In this document: positions 54,329-63,261 of the stretch, piece after piece
Position numbering within the stretch: position 1 is the first letter of the stretch
Layout of the letters: the number at the start of each line of letters is the position of its first letter
Assembly: GCF_005281345.1 (NCBI RefSeq)
Contig: NZ_SZXJ01000044.1
Coordinates: 229,617-293,616 of the forward strand
Direction: 5' to 3'
DNA: 64,000 nt
Source: Citrobacter sp. wls619
GTDB lineage: Bacteria; Pseudomonadota; Gammaproteobacteria; Enterobacterales; Enterobacteriaceae
Made by a program: the position numbers and the translations under genes
Notes under the pieces: generated by a model
What the model was told of the DNA's origin: nothing
What the model saw: the letters and a program-made list of their open reading frames with translations, nothing else
The model's database searches: none

Positions 54329-55228
54329 ATCGCCACGCCATCACGGCGATGCGTTCGGGCGTTAACCGCCGACGGCGCGTTTCTTTCATTCCGGGGAACC
54401 GGGCGAGTAGAACAGGTTTTTTCCCGCGCGGTGAATCTGTTCATACCCGAGCAGCAGCGATTATTGACGTTACTGAGTGACGGCTGTGATAACGCGCCCA
54501 ATAGCTGTCGGCTGGCGCTGACGCATTGTGAAGACCTGTTTCATCCCGGTGAGCCGGTCAGTTTTACCGAATCAGGGATTGTCGTTGGTAAGGATAAGTG
54601 GATAGAGACTTCCGGGTGCCTGCCGTGGCGAATGCCACAGTGGACGCCAGATGCAACAGCGTTCTCAGCTATTCGGTGGCCGCGCTGGGAAGAGGATATC
54701 CGCCAACAGCTTAAAAACGATGACACATTATTTCTGTACCAGGGTGACAACCCGTTTTATCAGGAAATCACCCGTGAGCTACTCCAGCGTCGCCAGACAT
54801 TAATGACGGCGCTGAACACAGGAGAAAATATCTCTGCTGCCGTCAGTCGTTTAATTGGTCTGGGTATTGGGCTGACGCCATCATCCGATGATTATTTAGT
54901 GGGTCTAAGTACCATCTTATTTATTCCAGGACACCCACTGGGAAAATATCGGGGAGCGTTTTTAGCCGCCTTGCAGCGTGACGGAAATAATACGACATTG
55001 CTCAGTAAAATTACGCTGGAGGAGGCTTTTCATCAGCGCTATCGGGAAAGTGTCGCACGACTGCTGAACCATATTATTAATGAGCAACAACACGTTTCTA
55101 CGCAATATATAACTGATATTAAAAATATCGGCTCAAGTTCTGGCTGCGACATGCTGTACGGCATGGCGGATGCCTGCGCCCTGAGCCACAGGTCCGGAGG
55201 GAATTATGTCGATCAGGATAGTTGTTAA
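54329..55228 (+). CDS. yahE: DUF2877 protein YahE (AllH-like), start codon abnormal
   Basis: Homologue of E. coli YahE and AllH, the third subunit of FdrA-type carbamoyltransferases. Family motifs GIGLTPSSDDYLVGL (GxGLTPSxDD) and SSGCDMLYGMAD are present. The first ordinary start (GTG 54431) cuts off the conserved GRVEQVFSRAVNL segment that aligns with AllH, and the frame is open back to the yahD stop with no ATG, GTG or TTG. The best SD (AGAGGAG 54315-54321) points to ATC at 54329, which may be a rare start, a mutated ATG or a sequencing error. The 5' boundary is therefore tentative. The 3' end overlaps yahF by 23 bp. Confidence 0.8.
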   Translation: MATPSRRCVRALTADGAFLSFRGTGRVEQVFSRAVNLFIPEQQRLLTLLSDGCDNAPNSCRLALTHCEDLFHPGEPVSFTESGIVVGKDKWIETSGCLPWRMPQWTPDATAFSAIRWPRWEEDIRQQLKNDDTLFLYQGDNPFYQEITRELLQRRQTLMTALNTGENISAAVSRLIGLGIGLTPSSDDYLVGLSTILFIPGHPLGKYRGAFLAALQRDGNNTTLLSKITLEEAFHQRYRESVARLLNHIINEQQHVSTQYITDIKNIGSSSGCDMLYGMADACALSHRSGGNYVDQDSC

Positions 55229-56753
55229 AAAGAATACGTATTTTGATTCTGTCTCACTGATGTCTATTTCAACACGCGCAAATAAGCTCGATGGTGTGGA
55301 GCAGGCATTCGTGGCAATGGCGACAGAAATGAACAAGGGCGTGCTGAAGAATCTTGGCTTGCTCACGCCTGAGCTGGAAGACGCGAAGAGTGGCGATCTG
55401 ATGATTGTCATTAAAGGCGCGAGTGAAGCGGCGAACGAGCAGACGCTGGTGGCGATTGAGGATCTGTTCACGCATAAAGAGCAGGGCGGACAGCATGAAG
55501 CGCGCTACGCCACGCTCGCCAGTGCTAAAAAGCACGTACCTGACAGCAACCTGGCGGTTATCTCAGTTAACGGTCTGTTTGCCGCGCGTGAGGCGCGTCA
55601 GGCACTGCAAAATAACCTCAACGTGATGCTGTTCTCGGACAACGTTTCTCTTGAGGACGAACTGGCGCTTAAGCAACTGGCACACGAAAAAGGGCTGTTG
55701 ATGATGGGGCCAGACTGCGGGACCGCCATTATTAACGGCGCGGCGCTGTGTTTTGGTAATGCGGTACGTCGCGGCAACATTGGTATTGTGGGGGCATCCG
55801 GTACCGGTAGCCAGGAACTGAGCGTGCGTATTCATGAGTTTGGCGGCGGTATTTCCCAACTGATCGGCACGGGTGGACGCGATCTGAGCGAGAAAATTGG
55901 TGGTCTGATGATGCTTGACGCGATTGGCATGTTGGAAGCCGATCCGCAAACCGAAATCATTGCACTGATCTCCAAACCGCCTGCGCCTGCGGTGGCCCGT
56001 AAGGTACTGGAACGCGCACGCGCCTGCCGCAAACCGGTCGTGGTCTGTTTCCTCGGACGTGATGCCGCTCCTGCGGATGAAGCGGGGCTGCAGTTCGCAC
56101 GTGGCACAAAAGAAGCTGCGCTGAAAGCGGTACTGCTGACGGGCGTGAAAAAAGAGACTCTGGACCTGCATCCGCTGAACTGGCCGCTGATTGAAGAGGT
56201 TCGCGCCCGTCTGACGCCGCAGCAAAAGTACATTCGTGGGCTGTTCTGTGGCGGCACGCTGTGCGATGAAGCGATGTTTGCCGCAATGGAAAAACATGCC
56301 GAAGTGTACAGCAACATTCATCCGGACCCGGCATTCCGTCTACAGGATCTCAACCGCAGTATTGCACATACCTTCCTCGATTTCGGTGATGACGATTTTA
56401 CCAACGGTAAACCGCACCCGATGATCGATCCGACCAACCGCATTAGTCGTCTGTTGCAGGAAGCGCGCGATCCTGAAGTGGGCGTGATCGTGATGGATTT
56501 CGTCCTCGGCTTTGGATCGCATGAAGATCCGGTTGGCGTGATGCTTGAGGCGATCGTTGAAGCCAAAGCGATCGCCGCGGCAGAGGGGCGTCCGCTTGAA
56601 ATTCTTGGCTATGTGCTGGGAACCGATCAGGATACGCCGTCACTGGAAAAACAGTGCCAGATGCTGACCGATGCCGGGGTTATCTGGGCGAGCAGTAGCA
56701 CCAACACCGGATTGCTGGCGCGTGAATTTATCTGTAAAGGGGAGGAAGCCTGA
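55206..56753 (+). CDS. yahF: FdrA/AllF-family acyl-CoA synthetase-like protein YahF
   Basis: 515-aa FdrA-family protein, same length as E. coli YahF. It combines a CoA-binding Rossmann domain (GIVGASGTGSQELSVRIHEFGGGISQLIGTGGRDLSE, about 197-232) and a succinyl-CoA-synthetase-like ligase region (about 330-510). AllF, the E. coli homologue, is one subunit of the oxamate carbamoyltransferase AllFGH. Overlaps yahE and shares one base with yahG. Confidence 0.93.
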   Translation: MSIRIVVKKNTYFDSVSLMSISTRANKLDGVEQAFVAMATEMNKGVLKNLGLLTPELEDAKSGDLMIVIKGASEAANEQTLVAIEDLFTHKEQGGQHEARYATLASAKKHVPDSNLAVISVNGLFAAREARQALQNNLNVMLFSDNVSLEDELALKQLAHEKGLLMMGPDCGTAIINGAALCFGNAVRRGNIGIVGASGTGSQELSVRIHEFGGGISQLIGTGGRDLSEKIGGLMMLDAIGMLEADPQTEIIALISKPPAPAVARKVLERARACRKPVVVCFLGRDAAPADEAGLQFARGTKEAALKAVLLTGVKKETLDLHPLNWPLIEEVRARLTPQQKYIRGLFCGGTLCDEAMFAAMEKHAEVYSNIHPDPAFRLQDLNRSIAHTFLDFGDDDFTNGKPHPMIDPTNRISRLLQEARDPEVGVIVMDFVLGFGSHEDPVGVMLEAIVEAKAIAAAEGRPLEILGYVLGTDQDTPSLEKQCQMLTDAGVIWASSSTNTGLLAREFICKGEEA

Positions 56754-58171
56754 TGAGCCAGACACTGTTTAACCAGCCGCTGAATGTGATTAACGTTGGC
56801 ATCGCGATGTTCAGCGATGACCTGAAAAAGCAGAACGTACCGGTGACCCAACTCGACTGGACTCCGCCAGGGCAGGGTAACATGCAGGTGGTCGCGGCGC
56901 TGGATCAGATTGCCGATTCTCCGCTGGCAGACAAAATTGCTGCCGCTAATCAGCTGGCGCTGGAACGCATTATCCAGTCACATCCGGTGCTGGTGGGGTA
57001 TGACCAGGCCATTAACGTGGTGCCGGGTATGACCCGTAACACCATCCTGCACGCCGGGCCGCCAATCCGTTGGGAAAAAATGTGCGGTGCGATGAAAGGG
57101 GCGGTCACCGGGGCGCTGGTCTTTGAAGGGCTGGCAAAAGATCTGGATGAAGCCGCAGAACTGGCGGCTTCTGGCGAAATTATCTTCTCCCCATGCCATG
57201 AACATGACTGTGTGGGATCGATGGCGGGCGTCACCTCTGCCTCAATGTTCATGCACATCGTTGAGAACAAAACCTACGGCAACCGCGCATATACCAATAT
57301 GAGCGAGCAGATGGCGAAGATCCTACGTATGGGGGCGAACGATCAGAGCGTTATCGATCGTCTGAACTGGATGCGCGATGTGATGGGCCCAATGCTGCGT
57401 GATGCCATGAAGCTGGCGGGTGAAATCGATCTGCGTCTGATGTTGGCGCAGGCGCTGCACATGGGGGATGAATGCCATAACCGCAACAATGCCGGGACTG
57501 CGCTACTGATTCAGGCGCTGACGCCGTGGATCATTCAGACCGGTTATCCGGTTGAGCAACAGCGGGAAGTGTTTGAGTTTGTCCTCAGCAGTGATTACTT
57601 CTCCGGCCCGACCTGGATGGCGATGTGTAAAGCGGCGATGGACGCTGCACACGGTATTGAGTACAGCACCGTAGTGACGACGATGGCGCGTAACGGTGTT
57701 GAGTTCGGTCTGCGCATCAGTGGTTTACCGGGTCAATGGTTTACCGGTCCGGCGCAGCAGGTGATTGGCCCGATGTTTGCGGGCTATAAGCCGGAAGACT
57801 CCGGACGCGATATCGGCGATAGCGCGATTACCGAAACCTACGGTATTGGCGGTTTCGCGATGGCGACGGCACCTGCCATCGTGGCACTGGTGGGCGGTAC
57901 GGTTGAAGAAGCCGTCGACTTCTCTCGCCAGATGCGTGAAATCACGTTGGGTGAAAACCCGAACGTCACCATTCCGTTGCTCGGTTTTATGGGGGTACCA
58001 ACGGCTATCGATATTACGCGCGTGGGCAGCACCGGCATTCTGCCGGTGATCAATACCGCGATTGCGCATAAAGATGCCGGGATCGGCATGATCGGCGCCG
58101 GAATTGTACACCCGCCGTTCGCCTGTTTTGAAAAGGCGATCCTCAACTGGCGTGACCGCTACTGCTCATAA
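56753..58171 (+). CDS. yahG: DUF1116 protein YahG (AllG-like)
   Basis: 472-aa DUF1116 protein. Its homologue AllG (YlbE) is a subunit of oxamate carbamoyltransferase. Conserved segments include HAGPPIRWEKMCGAMKGA near 102, PCHEHDCVGSMAGVTSASM near 147, MGDECHNRN near 237 and GAGIVHPPFACFEKA near 445. The ATG follows directly on the yahF stop (TGATG), implying coupling. A hairpin follows. Confidence 0.93.
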   Translation: MSQTLFNQPLNVINVGIAMFSDDLKKQNVPVTQLDWTPPGQGNMQVVAALDQIADSPLADKIAAANQLALERIIQSHPVLVGYDQAINVVPGMTRNTILHAGPPIRWEKMCGAMKGAVTGALVFEGLAKDLDEAAELAASGEIIFSPCHEHDCVGSMAGVTSASMFMHIVENKTYGNRAYTNMSEQMAKILRMGANDQSVIDRLNWMRDVMGPMLRDAMKLAGEIDLRLMLAQALHMGDECHNRNNAGTALLIQALTPWIIQTGYPVEQQREVFEFVLSSDYFSGPTWMAMCKAAMDAAHGIEYSTVVTTMARNGVEFGLRISGLPGQWFTGPAQQVIGPMFAGYKPEDSGRDIGDSAITETYGIGGFAMATAPAIVALVGGTVEEAVDFSRQMREITLGENPNVTIPLLGFMGVPTAIDITRVGSTGILPVINTAIAHKDAGIGMIGAGIVHPPFACFEKAILNWRDRYCS

Positions 58172-58179
58172 CAATAACC

Positions 58180-58200
58180 GGGGCTAACACCGTTAGCCCC
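58180..58200 (+). terminator. Hairpin between yahG and the permease gene
   Basis: Stem GGGGCTAAC (58180-58188) with GTTAGCCCC (58192-58200), three-base loop, no T tract. More likely a pause or RNA-stability hairpin inside the operon than a full terminator. Confidence 0.5.
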
Positions 58201-58288
58201 ACGGTAGCGAAGCGAAAAACGTTGCTTACCTGCAGGGCTGGGCGATCTCCGAGATCGCAAACGATGCTTAACCTGTTAAGGATATTCC

Positions 58289-59839
58289 ATGAACAGCATA
58301 AAACTAGAATGGAAACGTGGTGACTGGGCGGCTTACTTCGGGCTGATGACCAACAACCTGACTAACCTGCTGACAATGATGGGCCTGCTCATTTTTGTTG
58401 TCGGCATCCCGACTGAAATAGTTTACGGCCGCATTGCGCCAGCCTTTGGTCTGGCGGTGCTGGTGGCCAGTATCTGTTACGCCTGGTTTGGTTTGCAGAT
58501 GGCAAAACACACCGGCCGTAATGATGTGACGGCGCTGCCGTCCGGGCCCAGCGCACCGTCAATCTTTACCGTGACGTTCCTGGTGCTGATGCCGGTTTAT
58601 CAGCAAACCAAAGATGCCAACTTTGCTATCCAAATCGCGCTGGTGTGGTGCTTTGTGGAAGCGTTGATCCTGGTGGGCGGCTCCTTCCTGGGCGAGACCA
58701 TCCGCAAGATGATCCCGCGTACGGTATTGCTCTCCTGTTTATCCGGTCTGGGTCTGCTGTTGTTGGCGATGAACCCCATGCTGCAGGCGTTTGAAGCGCC
58801 GACCGTTTCTTTCATCGTCCTGTTGCTGATTTTCATCAACTGGTTTGGTAAGAAACCGATTTTTGCCCGCATTCCGACCGGTTTGCTGCTGCTGATTGCC
58901 GGTACGGCCCTGGCATGGATCTCCGGTCTGCAAAGCCCGGAAGCGATTAAAGCCTCGATGTCGTCTTTTGGCTTTAACCCGCCAGAAATCCATGTCGACA
59001 GCTTCCTGCAAGGTTTGCCGCATGCGCTACCGTATCTGGCTTCTGCGGTTCCGCTGGGTCTGGCGAACTATATTTTTGACCTCGAGAACATTGAAAGTGC
59101 GCACGCCGCGGGCGATGAGTACAACACCCGTAAAGTTATGATGGCGAACGGTTTTGCCTCCATGCTTGGCTGCATGTTGGGTAACCCGTTCCCGGTGACT
59201 GTGTATGTCGGACATGCGGGCTGGAAAGCAATGGGCGCCAGCATCGGTTATACCCTCGCTTCTGGCATCACCATGTTCCTGGTACCGCTGTTTGGGCTGG
59301 GCGCGTTTATGCTCGCCATTATTCCGATGACCGCGATAGTGCCGATTCTGGTGTTTATCGGCGTGGTGACCGCCAACCAGGTGGTGCGAGAAACGCCCAA
59401 GGTCGAGGTTCCCGTCATTTTCATCTGTCTGTTCCCGTGGATTGCCAACTGGGCCTTGACCATCGTCAACAGCGTAATGGGGGCCGCCGGAACCTCTGCG
59501 GGGAAACTGGGCAGTGACCTGCTGCACAGTAAAGGCGTGTACTACGACGGGCTGGTGCATCTGGGAAGCGGTGCGCCGCTGGCCAGTATGCTGTGGGGCT
59601 GTGTCGCTATCTTCGCCATCATGAACAAGCCGTTACGTGGGGCGATTGCCGCCGCCTTCGGTGCACTGCTGTCGCTGTTTGGTGTGATTCACTCCCCGGC
59701 AGTGGGTTTTGCCGAAGGCAGCTCGATGATGTTTGTTGTGGCCTACCTGATGATGAGTGGCATGTTCGTCGTCAAACATATTCTCGACAGTCGTGAAGCG
59801 GCTACTGCGCCTGAGCAGGAACCGACGAAAACAACCTGA
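58289..59839 (+). CDS. NCS2-type permease of the yah operon
   Basis: 516-aa inner-membrane transporter with about 12-14 hydrophobic segments, most like the xanthine/uracil (NCS2) permease superfamily (DVTALPSGPSAPSIF near residue 80). Substrate unknown; its place between yahG and the carbamate kinase suggests uptake of the nitrogenous compound the operon degrades. To my knowledge E. coli K-12 has no permease here. The SD AAGGATA lies before ATG 58289; 26 bp separate it from yahI. Confidence 0.88.
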   Translation: MNSIKLEWKRGDWAAYFGLMTNNLTNLLTMMGLLIFVVGIPTEIVYGRIAPAFGLAVLVASICYAWFGLQMAKHTGRNDVTALPSGPSAPSIFTVTFLVLMPVYQQTKDANFAIQIALVWCFVEALILVGGSFLGETIRKMIPRTVLLSCLSGLGLLLLAMNPMLQAFEAPTVSFIVLLLIFINWFGKKPIFARIPTGLLLLIAGTALAWISGLQSPEAIKASMSSFGFNPPEIHVDSFLQGLPHALPYLASAVPLGLANYIFDLENIESAHAAGDEYNTRKVMMANGFASMLGCMLGNPFPVTVYVGHAGWKAMGASIGYTLASGITMFLVPLFGLGAFMLAIIPMTAIVPILVFIGVVTANQVVRETPKVEVPVIFICLFPWIANWALTIVNSVMGAAGTSAGKLGSDLLHSKGVYYDGLVHLGSGAPLASMLWGCVAIFAIMNKPLRGAIAAAFGALLSLFGVIHSPAVGFAEGSSMMFVVAYLMMSGMFVVKHILDSREAATAPEQEPTKTT

Positions 59840-59865
59840 ATCGCCTGCAAGCGGAAGAAAATACG

Positions 59866-60816
59866 ATGAAAGAACTTGTGGTCGTTGCCATTGGCGGCAA
59901 CAGCATTATCAAAGATAACGCCAGCCAGTCGATTGAGCACCAGGCTGAAGCGGTAAAAGCGGTGGCGGACACGGTGCTGGAGATGCTGGCATCGGACTAC
60001 AACATTGTGCTGACACACGGTAACGGACCGCAGGTGGGGCTGGATCTGCGGCGGGCTGAAATCGCGCACGAACGCGAAGGTTTGCCGCTCACTCCGCTGG
60101 CAAACTGCGTCGCTGATACTCAGGGCGGTATTGGCTACCTGATCCAACAGGCGCTGAATAACCGTCTGGCGCGACGCGGTGAGCAGAAAGCGGTGACGGT
60201 GGTCACGCAGGTAGAGGTCGATAAGAACGATCCCGGGTTTGCGAATCCAACCAAGCCTATCGGCGCATTCTTCAGTGAAGCTCAGCGTGACGAGCTGCAG
60301 CGGATTAATCCGGGCTGGCGGTTTGTTGAGGACTCAGGGCGCGGCTACCGCCGGGTAGTCGCTTCCCCAGAGCCAAAGCGCATTGTCGAGGCTGAGGCGA
60401 TCAAAACGCTGACTCAGCAAGGTTTTGTGGTGATTGGTGCAGGCGGCGGCGGGATCCCGGTAGTTCGTAGCGAGCACGGGGATTATCACAGCGTGGACGC
60501 AGTGATTGATAAAGATCTCTCTACTGCGCTGCTGGCGCAGGAGATCCGCGCCGACATTCTGGTTATCACCACTGGCGTAGAGAAAGTGTGTATTCACTTC
60601 GGCAAGCCCAACCAGCAGGCGCTGGATACGGTGGATATCGCGACAATGACCCGCTACATGCAGGAAGGTCACTTCCCGCCAGGCAGCATGTTGCCCAAAA
60701 TTATCGCCAGCCTGACGTTCCTGATTCGTGGCGGTAAGCGGGTGATCATCACCACGCCGGAATGCCTGCCTGCCGCACTGCGCGGTGAAACGGGTACCCA
60801 TATTGTCCATTCCTGA
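59866..60816 (+). CDS. yahI: Carbamate kinase YahI
   Basis: 316-aa carbamate kinase-like enzyme making ATP from carbamoyl phosphate and ADP. Motifs: VVAIGGNSI (about residues 5-13), THGNGPQVG near 49, GGIGYLIQQAL near 87, VIGAGGGGIPV near 187 and DKDLSTALLA near 217. Length equals E. coli YahI. yahJ follows closely. Confidence 0.95.
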   Translation: MKELVVVAIGGNSIIKDNASQSIEHQAEAVKAVADTVLEMLASDYNIVLTHGNGPQVGLDLRRAEIAHEREGLPLTPLANCVADTQGGIGYLIQQALNNRLARRGEQKAVTVVTQVEVDKNDPGFANPTKPIGAFFSEAQRDELQRINPGWRFVEDSGRGYRRVVASPEPKRIVEAEAIKTLTQQGFVVIGAGGGGIPVVRSEHGDYHSVDAVIDKDLSTALLAQEIRADILVITTGVEKVCIHFGKPNQQALDTVDIATMTRYMQEGHFPPGSMLPKIIASLTFLIRGGKRVIITTPECLPAALRGETGTHIVHS

Positions 60817-60828
60817 GAGGAGATGCGA

Positions 60829-62211
60829 ATGAAGGAAAGTAACAGCCGCCGCGAATTTTTAAGTCAGAGCGGAAAAATGGTCACTGCTGCTGCGCTGTTT
60901 GGCGCAGTGGCGCCAGTCGCGTATGCTGCTAATCCTGTCGGGACAGCCTGCGGGGCGAAGAACACCATGACGATTAACGATAAACACTACTACCTCGATA
61001 ACGTTCTGCTGGAAGCGGGATTTGATTACGAAAATGCCGTGGTGGTACATACCCGTACTGCACTGCAAACTGTCGAAATTCAGGACGGGAAGATTGTTGC
61101 GCTACGCGAGAATAAGCAGCATCCGGATGCGGCTCTGCCGCATTACGATGCGGGCGGAAAGCTCATGCTACCCGCGATGCGCGATATGCACATTCATCTG
61201 GATAAAACCTTTTACGGTGGCCCGTGGCGCTCATTGAACCGTCCGGCGGGCACCACCATTCAGGATATGATCCGCCTGGAACAAAAGCTGCTACCTGAAC
61301 TGCAGCCTTATACTCAGGAGCGAGCGGAAAAGCTTATCGATCTACTGCAATCAAAAGGGACATCGATTGCCCGCAGCCACTGTAATATTGAGCCAGTTTC
61401 CGGGTTGAAAAATCTGGAGAACTTGCAGGCGGTACTGGCGCGTCGTCAGCCCGGTTTCGCTTGTGAAATCGTGGCGTTTCCCCAGCATGGTCTGCTGTTA
61501 TCGAAGTCTGAACCGCTGATGCGTGAAGCAATGCAGGCGGGGGCACAGTACGTGGGCGGTCTGGACCCGACCAGCGTTGATGGGGCCATGGAAAAATCCC
61601 TCGACACCATGTTCCAGATTGCGCTCGATTACAATAAAGGTGTGGATATCCATTTGCATGAAACCAGCCCGGCAGGTGTGGCGGCGGTAAATTACATGGT
61701 GGAGACGGTGGAGAAAACGCCACAGCTGAAGGGCAAACTGACCATCAGCCATGCTTTCGCATTGGCAACGCTGAACGAACAGCAGGTTGATGCGTTGGCA
61801 ACCCGTATGGCGGCGCAGCAGATTACCATTGCCTCGACGGTACCTATCGGCACCTTGCACATGCCGCTGAAACAGCTGCGTGATAAAGGCGTGGAGGTGA
61901 TTACCGGCACCGACAGCGTGATTGACCACTGGTCGCCGTATGGGCTGGGGGATATGCTGGAGAAAGCCAATCTGTACGCGCAGCTGTATATTCGCCCGAA
62001 CGAACTCAACCTGTCGCGGGCGCTGTTCCTCGCCACTGGCGATGTACTGCCGCTGAACGATAAAGGCGAACGTGTGTGGCCGAAAGCACAGGATGACGCG
62101 AGTTTTGTGCTGGTTGATGCGTCCTGCTCTGCGGAAGCGGTCGCGAGGATTTCCCCTCGCACCGCGACCTTCCACAAAGGGCAGTTAGTGTGGGGAAGCG
62201 TCGCCAGCTAA
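60829..62211 (+). CDS. yahJ: Tat-exported amidohydrolase/deaminase YahJ
   Basis: 460-aa amidohydrolase of the cytosine-deaminase-like group, substrate unknown. The N-terminus has a twin-arginine signal (SRREFLSQSG followed by a hydrophobic stretch and AYAA), so the enzyme is predicted to be periplasmic. Metal-site motifs: MHIHLDKTF, SHCNIEP, VDIHLHET, ISHAFAL and GTDSVIDHW. ATG 60829 is preferred because GAGAGGAG sits 7 bases upstream; the ATG at 60823 is too close. Confidence 0.92.
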   Translation: MKESNSRREFLSQSGKMVTAAALFGAVAPVAYAANPVGTACGAKNTMTINDKHYYLDNVLLEAGFDYENAVVVHTRTALQTVEIQDGKIVALRENKQHPDAALPHYDAGGKLMLPAMRDMHIHLDKTFYGGPWRSLNRPAGTTIQDMIRLEQKLLPELQPYTQERAEKLIDLLQSKGTSIARSHCNIEPVSGLKNLENLQAVLARRQPGFACEIVAFPQHGLLLSKSEPLMREAMQAGAQYVGGLDPTSVDGAMEKSLDTMFQIALDYNKGVDIHLHETSPAGVAAVNYMVETVEKTPQLKGKLTISHAFALATLNEQQVDALATRMAAQQITIASTVPIGTLHMPLKQLRDKGVEVITGTDSVIDHWSPYGLGDMLEKANLYAQLYIRPNELNLSRALFLATGDVLPLNDKGERVWPKAQDDASFVLVDASCSAEAVARISPRTATFHKGQLVWGSVAS

Positions 62212-62220
62212 TCCTGCTAC

Positions 62221-62252
62221 ACGCGCAGCGGCACAGGTTGCTGCGCGTTTCC
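62221..62252. terminator. Bidirectional terminator yahJ/rcnA
   Basis: 9-bp stem ACGCGCAGC (62221-62229) with GCTGCGCGT (62240-62248) between convergent genes, with TTCCC on the plus side. Confidence 0.75.
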
Positions 62253-62264
62253 CTCTGTTGGCTG

Positions 62265-63140
62265 TTAACCGACGATCCCCAGATAGCCGTGAATCCCCAT
62301 GTAGAGTCCGACCATGCCGATGAGTGCGCTGGAAAAATAGGGCGCTTTACGCGCCAGTGTGTTAAATCCGCTCCAGCGTTTTGCCGCCTGTTGTACGCTG
62401 ATAGCCGCGCCAACCCCTACCGCTACCAGCGTTATCGCCAGTCCGAGGCTAAAGCACAGCACCATCGTTGCCCCCAGCGTAAAGGCTTTGAGCTGGATAC
62501 AAATCAGTAAGACGGTAATAGCCGCAGGACACGGGATCAGGCCACCGGTCAGACCAAACAGTAAAATTTGCCCGTTGGTCACCTCTTTACCCTGAAAACG
62601 GCGCTGGATATCGTTGGCATGTGCGCGTTCGTGCGCGTCCTGATACTCTTTCGAACCCTCGCTCAGCCCTGCCAACGCGGCATGGTTATGATCGTGGTCG
62701 TGGTGGTGGTCATGTTCGTGATGGTGGTGATCGTGATCGTGGCCATGGTCATGGTGGTGATCGTGGTCATGGTCGTGATGTGTCTGAGTCAGCCAGTTCT
62801 GCTCGCCTTGCCATGTCCGCCAGAACATCCAGAATGCAGTGCCTAAAATAATGATCGCAGAGACAAACTGTAGCCAGGGTTCGACGGCCTGGGCCGTGAA
62901 CGCTTTGCTGATATACATTCCGCCGAGTGCAATCAACCATACTATGGCCGTATGCGACAGGGTAGCCGCCAGCCCCAGCATCACCGCCTGCTTGATAGTC
63001 CCCTTTATGGCGATAATAAACGCCGCCATCATTGTCTTTGAATGACCCGGTTCCAGGCCGTGTAACACCCCCAATAAAATTGCACTGGGAATGAAGAACC
63101 AGGCGTTGCCTTGCTGAAGAAGCGTAGAAAATTCACCCAT
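62265..63140 (-). CDS. rcnA: Nickel/cobalt efflux protein RcnA
   Basis: 291-aa inner-membrane exporter of Ni2+ and Co2+. It has about six TM helices with a long cytoplasmic loop extremely rich in His and Asp (about residues 120-155, DHDHDHHHDHGHDHDHHHH pattern), typical of RcnA. The N-terminal LHGLEPGHSKTMMAA is conserved. Divergent from its repressor gene rcnR, with two operator palindromes between them. Confidence 0.96.
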   Translation of the reverse strand: MGEFSTLLQQGNAWFFIPSAILLGVLHGLEPGHSKTMMAAFIIAIKGTIKQAVMLGLAATLSHTAIVWLIALGGMYISKAFTAQAVEPWLQFVSAIIILGTAFWMFWRTWQGEQNWLTQTHHDHDHDHHHDHGHDHDHHHHEHDHHHDHDHNHAALAGLSEGSKEYQDAHERAHANDIQRRFQGKEVTNGQILLFGLTGGLIPCPAAITVLLICIQLKAFTLGATMVLCFSLGLAITLVAVGVGAAISVQQAAKRWSGFNTLARKAPYFSSALIGMVGLYMGIHGYLGIVG

Positions 63141-63176
63141 GAGAATGATTCTTAGTTGTCTAATTTTGCCTGATTC

Positions 63177-63211
63177 TACTCCCCCCCAGTATCAAATACT
63201 ACCCCCCAGTA
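63177..63211. promoter_or_regulatory. Two RcnR operator sites
   Basis: Two TACT-(C-tract)-AGTA palindromes, TACTCCCCCCCAGTA at 63177-63191 and TACTACCCCCCAGTA at 63197-63211, match the G/C-tract RcnR recognition sequence and lie in the rcnA-rcnR divergent promoter region. Confidence 0.92.
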
Positions 63212-63261
63212 GAATGTCGATGGTATTGTCGCTACGGATTTACGTTAATTAAGGTAATGCT

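Noticed and set aside
54431..54433. GTG 54431 as the true yahE start
   Set aside because: It lies inside a conserved family segment (FSRAVNL) and has no SD; kept only as a fallback.
62690..62790. Repetitive GTGATGGTGGTCATG-like tract as a microsatellite or CRISPR-like repeat
   Set aside because: It encodes the His/Asp-rich metal-binding loop of RcnA on the minus strand.
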